A stretch of 64,000 nt of DNA. Origin: Notospermus geniculatus (lineage: Eukaryota; Nemertea; Pilidiophora; Heteronemertea; Lineidae). The position numbers were made by a program, and so were the translations under genes. The stretch's first letter is position 1. Each line of letters starts with the position of its first letter. The stretch covers positions 318,085 through 382,084 of the forward strand of contig NMRB01000042.1 of NCBI GenBank assembly GCA_002633025.1, read 5' to 3'. Under the pieces are notes generated by a model. That model searched no databases. It was not told the origin of the DNA and saw nothing but the letters and a program-made list of their open reading frames with translations. Of this stretch, positions 1 through 12,600 are shown piece after piece.

Positions 1-79
1 CATTACTGACCAAACAAGAGTTTTACCTGCTACTTATTTTCATGATTAGTCGTGATCGGATCGACTGCTTTCATTCTAT

Positions 80-167
80 ATGGCGGAAATAGCGGAAAAA
101 ACGAGAGAAAGTCTGAGGAAAAGCAGTCAGCTTGTGAAGGAAGGCAACTACCTGCCATCTATTGTTG
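80..167 (+). CDS. HGSNAT candidate first exon A (alternative start, no signal peptide)
   Basis: ATGGCGGAAAT at 80 resembles a YY1/TISU-type start found at short-leader promoters. The frame stays open for 29 codons to a G|GTAAGT donor at 168, phase 1, so it too can splice in frame to 1363 (total 658 aa). The peptide (MAEIAEKTRESLRKSSQ...) is charged and has no hydrophobic segment. It could be a true alternative first exon of HGSNAT, the first exon of an unrelated transcript, or chance. I do not recognise the peptide. Confidence 0.35.
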
Positions 168-560
168 GTAAGTAAAACTGCACCTCCGCCGCGGGTTTGA
201 AGTTTGGTTCTTCATATTCACCATAGAGAGCGCTACGAGCCGTAGTCGAAGAGGTACACGAAAACGGCACAGCGCGCACAAATGTTAGTCCAACTTCTCT
301 CCCTTTTACTACTGGGTGAAATTTTGTGCATATGTCAAACCCATCGTACCGGTGTACATGGTATAGGCCTAATATTGGGATGGATTGTTGTTGGTCTCTT
401 TAGACAGTCAGTGTTCTGTTGGCCACCGTCAGATGGCGCGTTGTAGTGATGGTGTATGCTAAAAACTACGCCAAACTCTGCGCTAGGTAGCAGCACTGTA
501 GATCATGTGACTCCTTCTTGGACGTAAAAATCATCATGATCATCTGACAATGATCAGACA

Positions 561-633
561 ATGGAGATCCAAGTAAACAGGAAAATGATCAACATCATGA
601 TTCTTACAATGATTCTCGTTATGAACACTCTTG
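561..633 (+). CDS. HGSNAT: HGSNAT candidate first exon B (signal-peptide-like)
   Basis: ATG at 561 opens a short exon encoding about 24 residues: a basic start (NRK) followed by a hydrophobic stretch rich in I, M, L and V. It ends at a G|GTATGT donor in phase 1, which matches the acceptor at 1363 and creates an Asp at the junction. A lumenal N-terminal domain needs a signal sequence or anchor, so I prefer this exon as the coding start. It is a by-eye call; the same DNA read in another frame is an acidic hydrophilic stretch. Confidence 0.5.
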
Positions 634-3600
634 GTATGTGCCAAGTGAAACTCTTATTATTTGGAAAATCTGTTGTTCCTAGGGGTAGGCCTGGGCCAGG
701 GCCTAGGCCTACCCCCCCCCACTCACCTAGCTGCGTCTGCGAGGGCCAGTCATCATCACATTAATAGGCAGGGTTTGACATAAGCCAAGGCCATTTTCCA
801 AAACACCCTTGCTGGCCCTCTAAAGTCTCCAGGGCCATGGCTGGCTGACCCTTGGCCTATTGTGTGCCTTCATTTGATTAATGTGATAATAAACTGGGTC
901 TAGCTGAAANCTTATTATTTGGAAAATCTGTTGTTCCTAGGCCTAGGGGGCCTATGCCTACCCCCCCCCCCCACGGCACTGCCACTCACACCTAGGGCCT
1001 ACCTGCTAGGTTTGTAGTTTGTAAAAGCAAAAGCGCAGCATCAGAGTCCCAGTTACTGATACTAGATCTAGGCCTAGTAAGGCTATGGTCATTTTTTATG
1101 CCTCCAATCCATCCATCCATCACTGTCCATATGCCAAATTGAAGTTCTAGGCCTGGCTTTACCCTACTAACTAGTATAGGTCATTCTTGTGTATTTTTGG
1201 TTTTTATTGTAGAAAATGCAATCAACTCCTCTCCGTCTCGATCCAGTCAATGATCTTTAATTACCACTTCCGTCATATCTATACTATAACGACGATACAT
1301 GTAGGCCTACCAATATTAATAAAGGAAACAATGACAACTTTCGATCACTATTTTCATTTTAGATCCTTTCTCTGCTGCTTCTACTTTAAAATATGAACCA
1401 AGCATGCCGGAGTATGAACATGACAGAACTTTTAGTCTTATGGATGAAACAGGGATAGAAAAACACCACAAGCCTGAGCCATCGTCCAAGAGAGATACGG
1501 CAAACCTTACAGTGTCATCAAAGTTGGGGGGCAAATGCATTGGTATCTTTGTGAAGAATGAGGAATGCTATTCTGTAGGTTCCATTGTCTTTCGAAACGA
1601 TGTAGTGCTCTTTGACATGATGTTAAAATCTCATTACATTTGTTGGTCATTTGATGAGAAATTGAAACAGTATAACGGAATATTATCTGTTAACCTCATT
1701 CCTGGTTAACCTTGTCAACATTTTTTTTTCACAGTGTGACTTTGTAGAGGTTGCCTATTTTAAAGGAAATCAGTCAATTCAGGTCAACACAACATTTATG
1801 ACGTATATGAAGCTAAAAATCAAAAATGATTCAGATTACCTGTACTGGCAAGAGATCTGCAGGTAAGTTGCCTATGAGATACATTGTCAAGACTTTTGAC
1901 AGCTCCATCAGAATCACTGGAGCTGTCACTGTGTGCCTCCTGCTACTTCCACCTTTGAATGTCTGTTTCAGTGTGTATCATTGTCAATTACCGGTACATA
2001 TTCAGTCATGCCTGTTATCATTTTTTAGCCAAAATTACCATTACATGGAGGATGGAGAGTATGTGTTGACTGTTTCTCAAAATACATCAGATGATGCTGT
2101 ATCACCAATGATAACAGCTACCGGTAAATGTGTGTTTGTCACCAAGGTGCAGCCTCCAGATAACAACATACGTAAGGAACATTCTAATTCTATCATGTTT
2201 TTTTTCTGTTAAAAGCAATCTTGCCATGAACAGAAATGTGGAGCCATTCCAAGTGTGACCAAAGCATTGTGAATCAAAAATAGATTTTATATGTAGCTCC
2301 AACCAAAAATAGATTTAGATGCATCACTATTTTTGCTACAACTGAGCATATCTCTACGATTCAACTTTTAAAAACTTCATTACTCATTCATTCATTTTTA
2401 TCTTCTTTCAGCAATCTACATTGCCATAGGTATCCTGATATTCTTGGCCTTGTGTTGGATTCTTGTGAAGTTCATCATTAGACGACATCTAATATATAAC
2501 ATACTCTTCTGTATGGAGACTGAAAGGCTTGTAAACAATGTAAGTCACATAGAATGTCTTCTTGTTGTTGTTAGGATATTTTCGTTTCTGCTCACTTCAG
2601 TGGATTTTCTCAATAAAGATTAGTTTCATATTGCCTTTGAAGAATATCATTCAAGTACTGAGCATCAGATATCTTCAAATCTTACAAATTGACAAAAAAA
2701 TGGAAGTTGTTTTTATTTTACAGGATTTAGGCAGTCCTAATAATATGTCACCTTCTGCCTCTGGTGAATGTACATCTCATCATGATGATAAACCAATTAT
2801 TCCCAATCCCAGACCACAACTTAGAAAACGGTTGAAGTCACTGGACACATTTCGTGGGTAAGTGATAGGTGCTGAGGCAAGTGATAGGTGCTGAGGCAGA
2901 GGCCAACAGCAAGTCCTGTTCTTAATATCTCTATTGTGTGTGTATATATACAAACCATTTTCTTTCATTGGTTAGAATTTACATTGTAGACTGGAATTTT
3001 ACATCTGATGATTTCAAATTGTACATGCATGTAAGATGTAATACCATGACAACTTTAAATTTTCAGTGTGAGTATTGTTGTCATGATCTTTGTGAATTAC
3101 GGAGGTGGAGGATATTGGTTTTTCAAGCATTCAGCATGGAATGGGCTCACAGTGGCAGACCTTGTGTTCCCATGGTGAGTTTTCTGAGCTTTACCAGAAA
3201 AAGTGGCTAACTTTGTGATCCGTTGAAGTTGATAGAGATTGAGTGTTAATGTGTAGAACAGCTGACCTTCTGTTCAAGGCTTTTCCTAATACATGTAGGT
3301 AATTTCCCACGGATTCCCAGGGAAATTCCTTACAAAGATGCAGATTTCTACTTTAGCTATTTAACCTTCCCAAGAGTGAGGACAGCTTTCTTCCCCAAAA
3401 GAAACTATATCTAACTCTGGGTCTTTTCAGGTTCATCTTCATTATGGGGACATCAATGACATTTGCAATGAAAAGACCACTTACACAAAAGACAACAAAA
3501 GCCAAAATATTTCTTGCAATTCTCCGCAGAACTTTGATACTCTTTTGCCTGGGTATAGCCCTGAACACTGGACCAAAGCATGGCAAGTTTGCTTTATTCT

Positions 3601-5930
3601 TCATTTTTTGAAAATATGTCCCAAGCAAAAGCCCTGATCTGCTCCATGCAACAATAAGAATGCTACATCGGAAATGACGTCAACAATTTACCAGCATCTG
3701 TCACACTGACTTTTATGTTTTCCTTATTTCAGGTGCTGATCTCGAAAAACTACGAATTCCAGGAGTGCTCCAAAGATTTGCTGTCACCTATTTTGTTGTT
3801 GCCACAATGTACATGTTTTTTGCAAGAGTTGAAGACAATATTTCGGTAAGAGTGTGCCATCTTTCTTTAAAAATAACATCTGAGTGATCATATTTTTGTA
3901 AAGTATTTCAAGAATGTACTGCCAGTAAAAATTTCACAGTATATACATACAAGTGATCCATTTTTCAGAGCAAGTTCACTTCTTTCCTGGTGTAATTCTC
4001 TGTAACTTTATCATGATCCTTGACCTCTCTACACACTTGTCCAATTCAGGATCGTTGGTGGTCTCCAGTTCGAGATATTACCAGGTATCTACCAGAATGG
4101 TTTTTACACCTTAGCCTGCTAGCAGTGTATCTTGCTCTGACATTTGGTCTAGAGGTGCCTGGATGCCCAAGGTATGTGCAATATTGGAACATTGTTTTCC
4201 ATTTTATGTTCAATTGATTCACAGTTCTGTTACTTCAGCCAATATTCAAGAACAAGGATAAATTATCACTCATTGACAACCATTGACAACCCTTTTAGAA
4301 ATTTTCAGTAATGTTGGCCTCCCAGCGATCTTATAACTCATTCGTCTTCAGAACGTGGAATTAGGAAGATTTCATCCACTTCTGGTTTTCCTCTGCAGGG
4401 GCTACCTCGGTCCTGGTGGAATGGCAGATCATGGTTCTTATTACAACTGTACTGGAGGAGCAGCTGGATACATTGACAGGATGGTGTTTGGCGATGATCA
4501 TATCTATGCCCACCCAACGTGCAAGACAATCTACAATACCACCGTTCCCTATGATCCTGAAGGTTTATTAGGATGCCTCACTTCAATTTTTCTCTGCTTT
4601 TTGGGCTTACAAGTAAGTTGATACCTTTAGCGTGTTCGTTTACTTGCCTGGGCCTCACCTGGGTGAGACCCATCAGCGTTCTTTTTCGTGTGACGTCATG
4701 ATCTGGGGTCTGTCGGGCCTGCCCGAAGTAATCACCTCGCCGAGGTGATTAGTTGGGGAAGTATCCCAGAATGCCTTTCAACACAATGGCGTCGAACGTG
4801 CCGAATCCACCATTTTTACCCAAACTGGATATAAATAATGGTTAGCACGCAACTATAGATGCAGATAGGGAGGATAAAATTGCTGCCAGGGCGACTTACA
4901 TCTTCTGGCCGTCCATGTCGTCTGCTGGTGTGTCAGTGCCATTGCTTGCCGTCGGTTTGCCTGATCACGTGGTGCAAACTTACACGGGTGAGACCCAACA
5001 GCGTTCGTGAATAAGGCTTTATTGAGCATGTGCGACGGTCGCTGAGAAATTTACTCCGGGGAGGCCCAGGCAAGTAAACGAACACGCTACTTGTGTCTTT
5101 CTTTACCCAAGCACTTCCTGACAGAACAATTCAGACAAGTTGGTTTGAACAACCTGGAATACTACCGTACTAACTCTCATTCTCCTGTCTAGGCTGGGAA
5201 GATCCTCCTGACTTACCCATGTTACAAGTCAAGACTTCTCCGCTTCATTATCTGGGGAGTCATCCTAGGGGCTATCGGAACACTGCTTTGTAAGGGAACA
5301 AAGAATGAAGGGTGGATACCCATCAACAAAAATTTATGGTAAGTTTGTCTGTGTGTTGACCTGATCCATCTGTGTGTTCACCAGCACATCACACGGGCTC
5401 CTTATGCATCAGTACATTTAGTGTACCGGTACATGGAAATTTAGTCGCTTTGTCAGGAGAATATTGAATGTGGCTGATACTGTACAAAATCACTTGGATG
5501 TTTTTTTCACAAGGATTTCAATTTTTTTTCAGGTCTGTCTCATTCATTCTTTGTCTGGCTGGTATGGCATTTGTCTTCCTTGCTTTCTGCTACTATGTTA
5601 TTGATGTGCAGGAGTGGTGGACTGGAGCGCCATTCTTCTATCCAGGTTGGTAAAACCCTCCCACAACAATTCCTGTCGAAGTAGCCTCTAATTTTGGCTA
5701 CAGCATAAGCCAAAATAAATAACACCATGCTTTGACTGCCTCTTACTCTTTCAGGTATGAACTCTATCCTTCTATATGTATGCCACGAAGTCTTCAGACT
5801 TTACTTCCCAATCTCATGGCAAGTCCCAGACACACACGCAGCACAGTTAGCGATGAATCTGTGGTCGACGGCATTCTGGGTGATTGTTGCAGTGTATCTC
5901 CACCATAAAAAGATATTCTTGGCGATATAG
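561..5930 (+). CDS. HGSNAT: HGSNAT, heparan-alpha-glucosaminide N-acetyltransferase (spliced, 14 coding exons)
   Basis: Lysosomal multipass membrane enzyme that moves acetyl from cytosolic acetyl-CoA to terminal glucosamine of heparan sulfate. Exons by splice sites and phase: 561-633 (candidate first), 1363-1574, 1735-1862, 2029-2171, 2412-2539, 2724-2857, 3067-3174, 3431-3582, 3733-3845, 4050-4171, 4399-4612, 5193-5338, 5533-5645, 5755-5930 (TAG). They join in phase to 653 aa, near the human length. The luminal domain (about 25-185) carries the family ECYSC region; exon 5 encodes the first membrane helix; exon 6 ends in the signature LKSLDTFRG. The active-site histidine lies in [11 protein letters not shown] (about His294). 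Also seen are [22 protein letters not shown] and a C-terminal HHKKIFLAI tail. All introns are GT-AG except a GC-AG intron at 3583. Only the first exon is uncertain. Confidence 0.95.
651..975 (+). repeat. Local duplication with GGCCTAGG-rich and poly-C tracts
   Basis: A stretch beginning CTTATTATTTGG and running through GTTGTTCCTAGG into AGGCCT words and a C run occurs at about 651-720 and again at about 911-973. The single N at 910 sits exactly at the start of the second copy, so local assembly may be imperfect. It lies in the first HGSNAT intron. Confidence 0.75.
4630..5087. mobile_element. MITE with ~27-bp terminal inverted repeats and TA target duplication
   Basis: The ends GCGTGTTCGTTTACTTGCCT... 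and its reverse complement match over about 27 bp at 4630 and 5087, flanked on both sides by TA (4628-4629, 5088-5089). Subterminal direct repeats (GGGTGAGACCCA.CAGCGTTC) lie near 4661 and 4985. There is no transposase reading frame. The size (458 bp) and TA flanks suggest a non-autonomous Tc1/mariner-like or related element. It sits inside HGSNAT intron 11. Confidence 0.85.
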
Positions 5931-7490
5931 GGGTACGCCATCAGGACAGAGAGTGAAAGGAGGATCACAAAAGTTGACTAGGAACATATTGTGATCAAAT
6001 CAACAAACTGTACATAACTGTGCAGGTTTTGACTCTGGGGAGACCTGCAGAAGTTTACCAATATTATTTCCATTATCTGGTACTTCTGAAAATGATGGAA
6101 GACACTTGGATAACTGGGGGTACCAGACAGTTGGGACCAAAAGACCATGAGCTTGTAAACAAAATGCTTAGATACATTGTACATCTACTGGAAAATTGTG
6201 TGGTATTAAAGACTATCAAAAGGTGGCAGCAGCTACCCTACGGTCTTTTCCACTCAGCACTGTCATGTTGTCGTGTTGAATGTACTTCATTCTGAGCCAA
6301 CAAAATGGCCAGACATAATATACTCAAAAAGATGAACATAATGGGCCAATCTCTAGGCTTATCTGTGACAGTTTAGAGTACAGTATTTATCCTAGTCATG
6401 TTATAACCAAGTACACTGCCCAAAATACTGGTATCAGCCAACACCCACCTAATGTTCAGGGAAGGGAGACGACAGACCACATTGAGTCAATGGTCAGAAT
6501 TGTGCTTTGGTATGGAGAATTGTAATCATGCACTAGTCAGTGAAGTATTTTCATACAAGCATACTCCAGAATAAAGATGAAATTATTCATATACATGTAT
6601 GAACACTAAGCATTTGATGATCTGTATATTATTATGTATATGCATCTGTAATAGTTGTAGTGTGCATGATGAAACATGAATATCTTGCTTTAACCCTTTC
6701 ATTACGTGGGACCCGGTCACCAGGTCATCCAAACCCCCACAAAATTTCCGTGGGACCCGGTCACCGGGTCTTGTATAATGGAAGGTTTACATGTATGTTA
6801 GAACAGATTTTTCTTAAAACAGTTTACAGATAAAACAGTTTTGAAAATATGGGCCTCCGTAAGCTGGTGACCATACATGCCAGTAACGAAAGGGTTAAGA
6901 ACAGGAACCTTGAAACCCTACTGGGACAAATGAAACCTGTCTTGTATTTTCCCTCTGACAGTGACAATGTGTCGTGCAGTACATTTCCAATCAGTGTTGA
7001 TGTCTGAGTGCCAAAGTAGTGTTGTTCTTTTTACTCTTTGTTCTGATGTTTGTCTGGAGTCATCTAATGCAAATTGTCGAACACTGTCCAACTGGTGTAA
7101 AATTGTTGCGACTTATTTTGAAGAAAGAGATCAAACATATCTGTGAATAGCTTTCTTGTATTAGTGTTCTAAATGCAAGATTCCCTTCGGCTGTTTTCAT
7201 AGTTGTGTTCAAATGTGCAGTTGCAGAAAAATTTGAAGGAAGGAGCAGGTTATAGATGCGCAAGTAAGGTTTGATGCATAAAATAAGACTGAAACAGGTT
7301 CATAGATGTACTTAAAAGAATTGAATAAACTGTTTGACAAAACATTTTTCTTTCAATTTTCTTTATATTTACCGGTATGTTAATGAAACACTGAACTTCA
7401 TGACTACAAGAAGTTTAGTGAGAGTGTAACTGTGATCACGGCCATGGAGCTGAAGCCTGCATAAAATTTTAATAAACTACAGCACATTCA
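5931..7490 (+). other. HGSNAT: HGSNAT 3' UTR region with alternative poly(A) signals
   Basis: Noncoding stretch after the HGSNAT stop. AATAAA hexamers on the plus strand occur at 6570, 7324 and about 7469, so a short and two long 3' UTRs are possible. A piggyBac-like MITE lies between the first and second signals. Open frames here (for example 6020-6295) show no codon or family support. Confidence 0.6.
6694..6894. mobile_element. piggyBac-like MITE in a TTAA site
   Basis: A 201-bp element with inverted ends CCCTTTCATTAC / GTAACGAAAGGG, flanked on both sides by TTAA (6690-6693 and 6895-6898). CCC-starting ends in TTAA are the hallmark of piggyBac-type elements. Inside is a 22-bp direct repeat (GTGGGACCCGGTCACC core) at 6705 and 6749. 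No coding capacity. Confidence 0.85.
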
Positions 7491-7639
7491 TGCACTATGT
7501 CATTCCCAACATGACTAGGGTTGCATGAATGACATTGTTGTACTGTACATTGGTCTCCAATTTAACTTGATGCTTTTGCTGACTGAAGGTCAGTGCAGGA
7601 GAATGAACAAAGAATGAAAAAGAAGGACTGTTTTAAATA

Positions 7640-9301
7640 GAGTGCGAGAAATTTATTGGTAAACTGAAGTGAATTGCTGTACAACCTTACCGTAACAGCA
7701 AAAAGAACACACGATTTACAGTTCATGTACAAGTTCTTTCTACACCCATAGCACACTACATCATAAGGTCAATTCATTTGATCATTATTCCCCATAACTC
7801 CAGTTAAAGTACATGCAAATCTATTTGGTCCAGATATCTCGGTAGTCTCCCACGTAAACTCCAATATTGAAAAAAATTATTCTAATCCAAGTGGTCGATA
7901 GCAGTGAAAATATGACCTTGACTAGTTCTCAACTCAGCTGGAATTCATTAGAAAAAGTTACAGTTCCTGTACAGCTATAGTTGTGGTTAACAAAATATTC
8001 CAATCCACAGAAACGTCAATTACAAGTTCACACTCTAATCAAAAATCTTTTAAACATTTTATTCCCAATTTCTGTACAATAGGCACATAGACTCTTATTT
8101 ACAGTTTTATTTACACTTCTTAAGGGATTCTTTCATCACATTCATAAGAAAAATACATTTACTCCAGCAAACTAACTGGACAACACTGAAATGAGAAGTT
8201 GAAAGCATGCAGGTATGCTGCAGTAGTTCTTCAGGGCTGCACAAGATGGCAGCACAGTTTACACACCATCAATGCGAATACCGGGTATTGGAAACTTGAA
8301 TGAATTATTTAATTGCTGGTATGTGACTGCATCTTCCTGAACTCAATTTCAGAAGTCATGTATTTCCTCTGCCTTCTTGAATACACTCACATCGATATGT
8401 TAACATTTACAAATCAAACTTGTTAAAAGTTTGCAAACTGTGATCCAGATGATATATATTAATAATCTTGCTTTGGTTTTCAAAAACATGCTTTTATAAG
8501 TACGATCTGGATTAAGGACATTCTTCAATTCTTGAATTGCGACAATCATAGGCGACATGTTGTGCTGGTAGGCACACACCATTTAACGAATTGCACAATT
8601 CACCACCAGCGTCTCTTCCTCGTTCACTCCTTGATTTCCTGTTTCCTGCTTAAAACACCCCTCCCAAGATACTGAGATCAAACAAGCGTTGAGACCAGCA
8701 AAAAATATGCAATCAACCATCCAATGGCAGAAAGCGATACCGGTATATCATTTTCAATACATTTTCTATGACTTTGGAGCACATTGATATCGGCTTACCA
8801 GGAGTCCATTGATATCGTAGATATGACTTATAACATGCACCCACCCTATTTTCAGTTTTTTACATCCAACCGAAATCACTGTAATACAGATATCTCATGA
8901 TATTTTTTGATATAACACTTGATATTATGATATTTTCAAGATATTTTGATATTTAGATATATTATGAAATACGGCAGTGTACTGTTGAGTTCTCGCAACA
9001 CAATAACATAAAATCCAATTGCTTGCAATGGCAGTGAAGCTGAAGTTGGTCATGTCAAAAAGCATATTTCCTTTTCTTTCATATCTTTCACCTCTCACCA
9101 AGTACCTAAGACCATTCAAGATCAGTTCAAAAACTCTAGGGCAAGATTTCTATGCAGTATATGTACTGAATCCATCGTCATCCAATGCCCAACCGAGCAG
9201 AGTCCTGTCAAGGCACTCGGAATGTATCAGAATTGGCACCAGGTCTTGGGCGACTCCTCTCGCCCTCTGATAATTTCTCTCAATAATAGCTACCAAGGTT
9301 T
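7640..9301 (-). other. Meteorin gene 3' UTR / 3' flank
   Basis: Region downstream of the meteorin stop on the minus strand. Minus-strand AATAAA signals are present at 8106-8111, 8058-8063 and 7652-7657, giving a 3' UTR of roughly 1.2-1.7 kb. The HGSNAT signals at 7324 and 7469 converge on it from the other strand. I see no other gene here; the stretch 8740-8960 is AT-rich with repeated ATAT/GATAT words. Confidence 0.5.
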
Positions 9302-9606
9302 TCAGTCAAGGTCACAGAACTGCATGCCAGTCCGCTGAGCTTCTCTTTGTATCGCTTCCCAATCACTCCACCGTGGAACACATCGAATCATTCCATGATC
9401 AAATCGCATCTTCCCTAAGAAAAGGAAGTCACCTTTTCCATATTTTGCACCACACTTTGGTAACATGAATACAGAGCCAGTATACTGTCTGTCTATTTTC
9501 TTGAATGTACTCCGCTTTTGTCGATGTAATTTCTTGATATGTAGATTTATTTCTGTCAGCTTAAGATCCTCTCTATGTACAATAGAGTTCATGCTGCCTT
9601 TTAAAA
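9302..9606 (-). CDS. METRNL: Meteorin exon 4: NTR-like C-terminal half
   Basis: Terminal coding exon after a strong pyrimidine tract and CTTTGCAG acceptor. It encodes VLKGSMNSIV..., three cysteines (PKCGAK, IRCVPR, QFCDLD) and the FLFLGKMRF strand typical of meteorin C-termini, which resemble netrin-like (NTR) domains. Stop TGA at 9302-9304. Confidence 0.92.
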
Positions 9607-12600
9607 CTGCAAAGACAAAAAGTAGAAAAAGAAAATCAATATGGGAGTACAAAGGGGCCAATGGCTCGGTCTCAAAAATATCTCTGACACCTGTTTTGGT
9701 TCACCTTACAATTTTGCAGTGAACACCTGCCTCGTCATTCATGATCCATCTTTCCTTAGAACATATGGGCCCTCCAAACAACTCATATCTTCTAGTAATT
9801 TGTACCAGGTATTGAAATTATGACTGCATCATGATAAAGCATATCTGCTATTACTGCAGTGAAGAACTCAAGAAGCATATTGATAAGTTGATTTCAAAGG
9901 TGGATTCTGATCAAAGAACTATAGTCTAGACAAAAAAACCTCAATAGTAAACTTTCACAGCAGTATCGCATGAAGCAGCAAACGAAAAGCAGAGAATTAC
10001 ACCAAAATGAACCACAACATAACTCAACCCCAAAGGATGAGCCATATCTCTAGCCAATCAGGATGATGGAGACATAATGGTTTGTTTGATCACCTGGCTT
10101 AACCTCCCATTGGGCACTGATTCACCTGGCCAGGGTGTCATGCTTGACTTGCACTGAGCTCACCAACAAGGTGAAGTGAGATCTAATCCTGGCTGAATCC
10201 TTTAGAAAGTGAAACCTTTAACCCAGGTGTAAAGAAATAGCTGCAGGGGGTGTTGCAACAGAATGGAGATGATGCACGAAATCCACATCCCAGAGGCCTG
10301 ATACTCCGGTTATCTCTCAAAGGCATAATTAATTTACTGTGCTTGTTTGTTATTTTTCAATTTTGGACTAGCAAATTACCAAACTCCAGTTTAAACTGTC
10401 GCCTTCATGTCTAGCAACAGTTTTTGAATGCAAGTTGAAAGTGATATTTCAGTAGCAGATGGAAATTTGACTAAAACTTGAATAAGGAATAAAATCAACA
10501 ACATCAGCAACAGATATCGATATTTGAGAGTGTGCTTTTTTTATTTTGACAAGTGTAATGTTATTTTTTATGAATCAGCGTCACATTTTCTCTAACTTCT
10601 GCTCTTGTTCTAAGACATGGCTGGTTGGGTCAAGAAACCCCCCATCTTGGCCATGCCACGAGACAGACAACCCAGGGTCGTCAGTTGGTGTCATTTTAGC
10701 AAATACATTGTATATATATCCAAATCATATGACAAGACTGGAATATCCCTAGGTGGAAAGATTGAGCAAATATTTATCTGATATTAATGAGCGTTACTTG
10801 TGATCTTGTTCCCCCAATAAAAACATTGCATATTTTGATATGCAGTTTAAGTACACCAATGTACTTTGTGGTTAGAGGCAATTTTATACGACCTTTTATC
10901 AGGCAAATGCGAAGAAAACTTCTACGCAATGGACTAATGGGTTCAGAGGTTTACTTATGCTGGGGCTATGTTTTTGAACACTGTGGTATAAATCAACTCA
11001 AGCTTGACGATTCAAACTGCACATCTTAATATAGGCCCATGTGTGGACAATTCCTACAACTTGGATGAAACCAATTAAACTCATATTTAACATAATACAT
11101 GTGTAACCATTGGCAGACATGGTAAATGTTTTGAAGTCTAACACAATGACATATATATTCTGAGAAAGAAAACCTCCAATTTAGCATGTGATATCATACA
11201 TGCAACGCAATTTATTCCATGCTTTGTTCCAGAGAGTAAAGGTGAAGGACAAGTTTTGTCCAGGTTTGAATCTGGACCAGTAACCCAAAACACTACTGTT
11301 CTGACGACAAGCGTGGCAAGTGACACTGCAGCAGCATCAGTGTCATCAAGGATACCAGAAAGTTCTAAACATAACTTTCCACAGAAAATAGCCACTACAT
11401 CCACTACCAAGAGGACGTCTGGAGCTTCTGCATTGTGTGAAGGAGGATAGAGAGATAGCATGAGTGTGAGAAAAAAGTTTGTCAACCAAAACATAAGTAA
11501 TAGGACTCTGGGGAATTTATCTGGGATTGACTGAGACCAGGACTTCAAGAGCCAAATGTCATGTGAACCAGGTTTACACGGGACCTACCACATACTATGT
11601 GACATTTCACTTGATATGATTGCTGATAGGAATGTTGTTTTTGATACTCTACAGATGGTGATCTCGTTCACTCAACAGGAGTAATGGGAATCATTCCATG
11701 CACAGTCACTCCAAGTAGTAAGAGGCATTATTAGCAAGGAAAATGTCCTCATAAAGTCCATTCTTATCAGCCACTTGACATGATCTTGAGAACGGGTCAT
11801 TTATCTGGAATGCATGCATCATAAACTGAAAGCACCAAAGCAGTCTAGGTGGGATGAAAAAAACACATTATCTTGACCGAAGCAACTTTCCTGACACAAC
11901 TTTGCTCCCTCTTGATAAGCTTCAATCAGTAATGAAGTGACAGGGCTGCAAAGTATGTCAGATGTCATTTTGCTGACATGTTCGACTGAGCCCCAGGAAT
12001 CTTCACGTGCCCAGGTAAAGCTTCTAGTTACACAATCTACAGCTTGGTGGCACCATGTGTTGCACAAAATCCGGACACCACAGTAGAGGAACTTTCTATG
12101 CTGTTGCAATCCAGGCTCTGTTTTGTCTAACGGAAATTGTGCTTGATTATCAAACATATTCCAGCAGTGGCCCTGACAGCTAAGATATAAGTATAGGCCT
12201 ACTGTAATCAATCTAAACCCCAACTGACCTCATGACAACACTTTTCATAATGCACCATGTAATCAGGAAAACATTCTGATATCATCAAACCAACCCATCA
12301 GTGACCTTTGTGTGGAGATAGCACTGATTCCTGATCAAACACTGCAGCTATTCATGATTGTTGATGGACTTGCTATTTGCCAAAGCTTGATCAATAAACT
12401 TATGACAAACCCAGGATGCCTATTAAAACAATGTGGGATGTTGTACCAACGTTGGGACTTGAATTGGTCATTTGAAAACCTAGCATGAAATGTTATTCTT
12501 GTGTAGAGAGTCCAAATAACATGCACTATTGAGGATTGAACTAGTGAAAGCCCTTTCAATGATGTTGACCAATTTTTCATATCCATGTCATAAGTTTTTA

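Noticed and set aside
11138-11548. 136-codon minus-strand open frame with hydrophobic stretches
   Set aside because: No family resemblance, no exon-like borders, and it lies in a long intron; probably chance.
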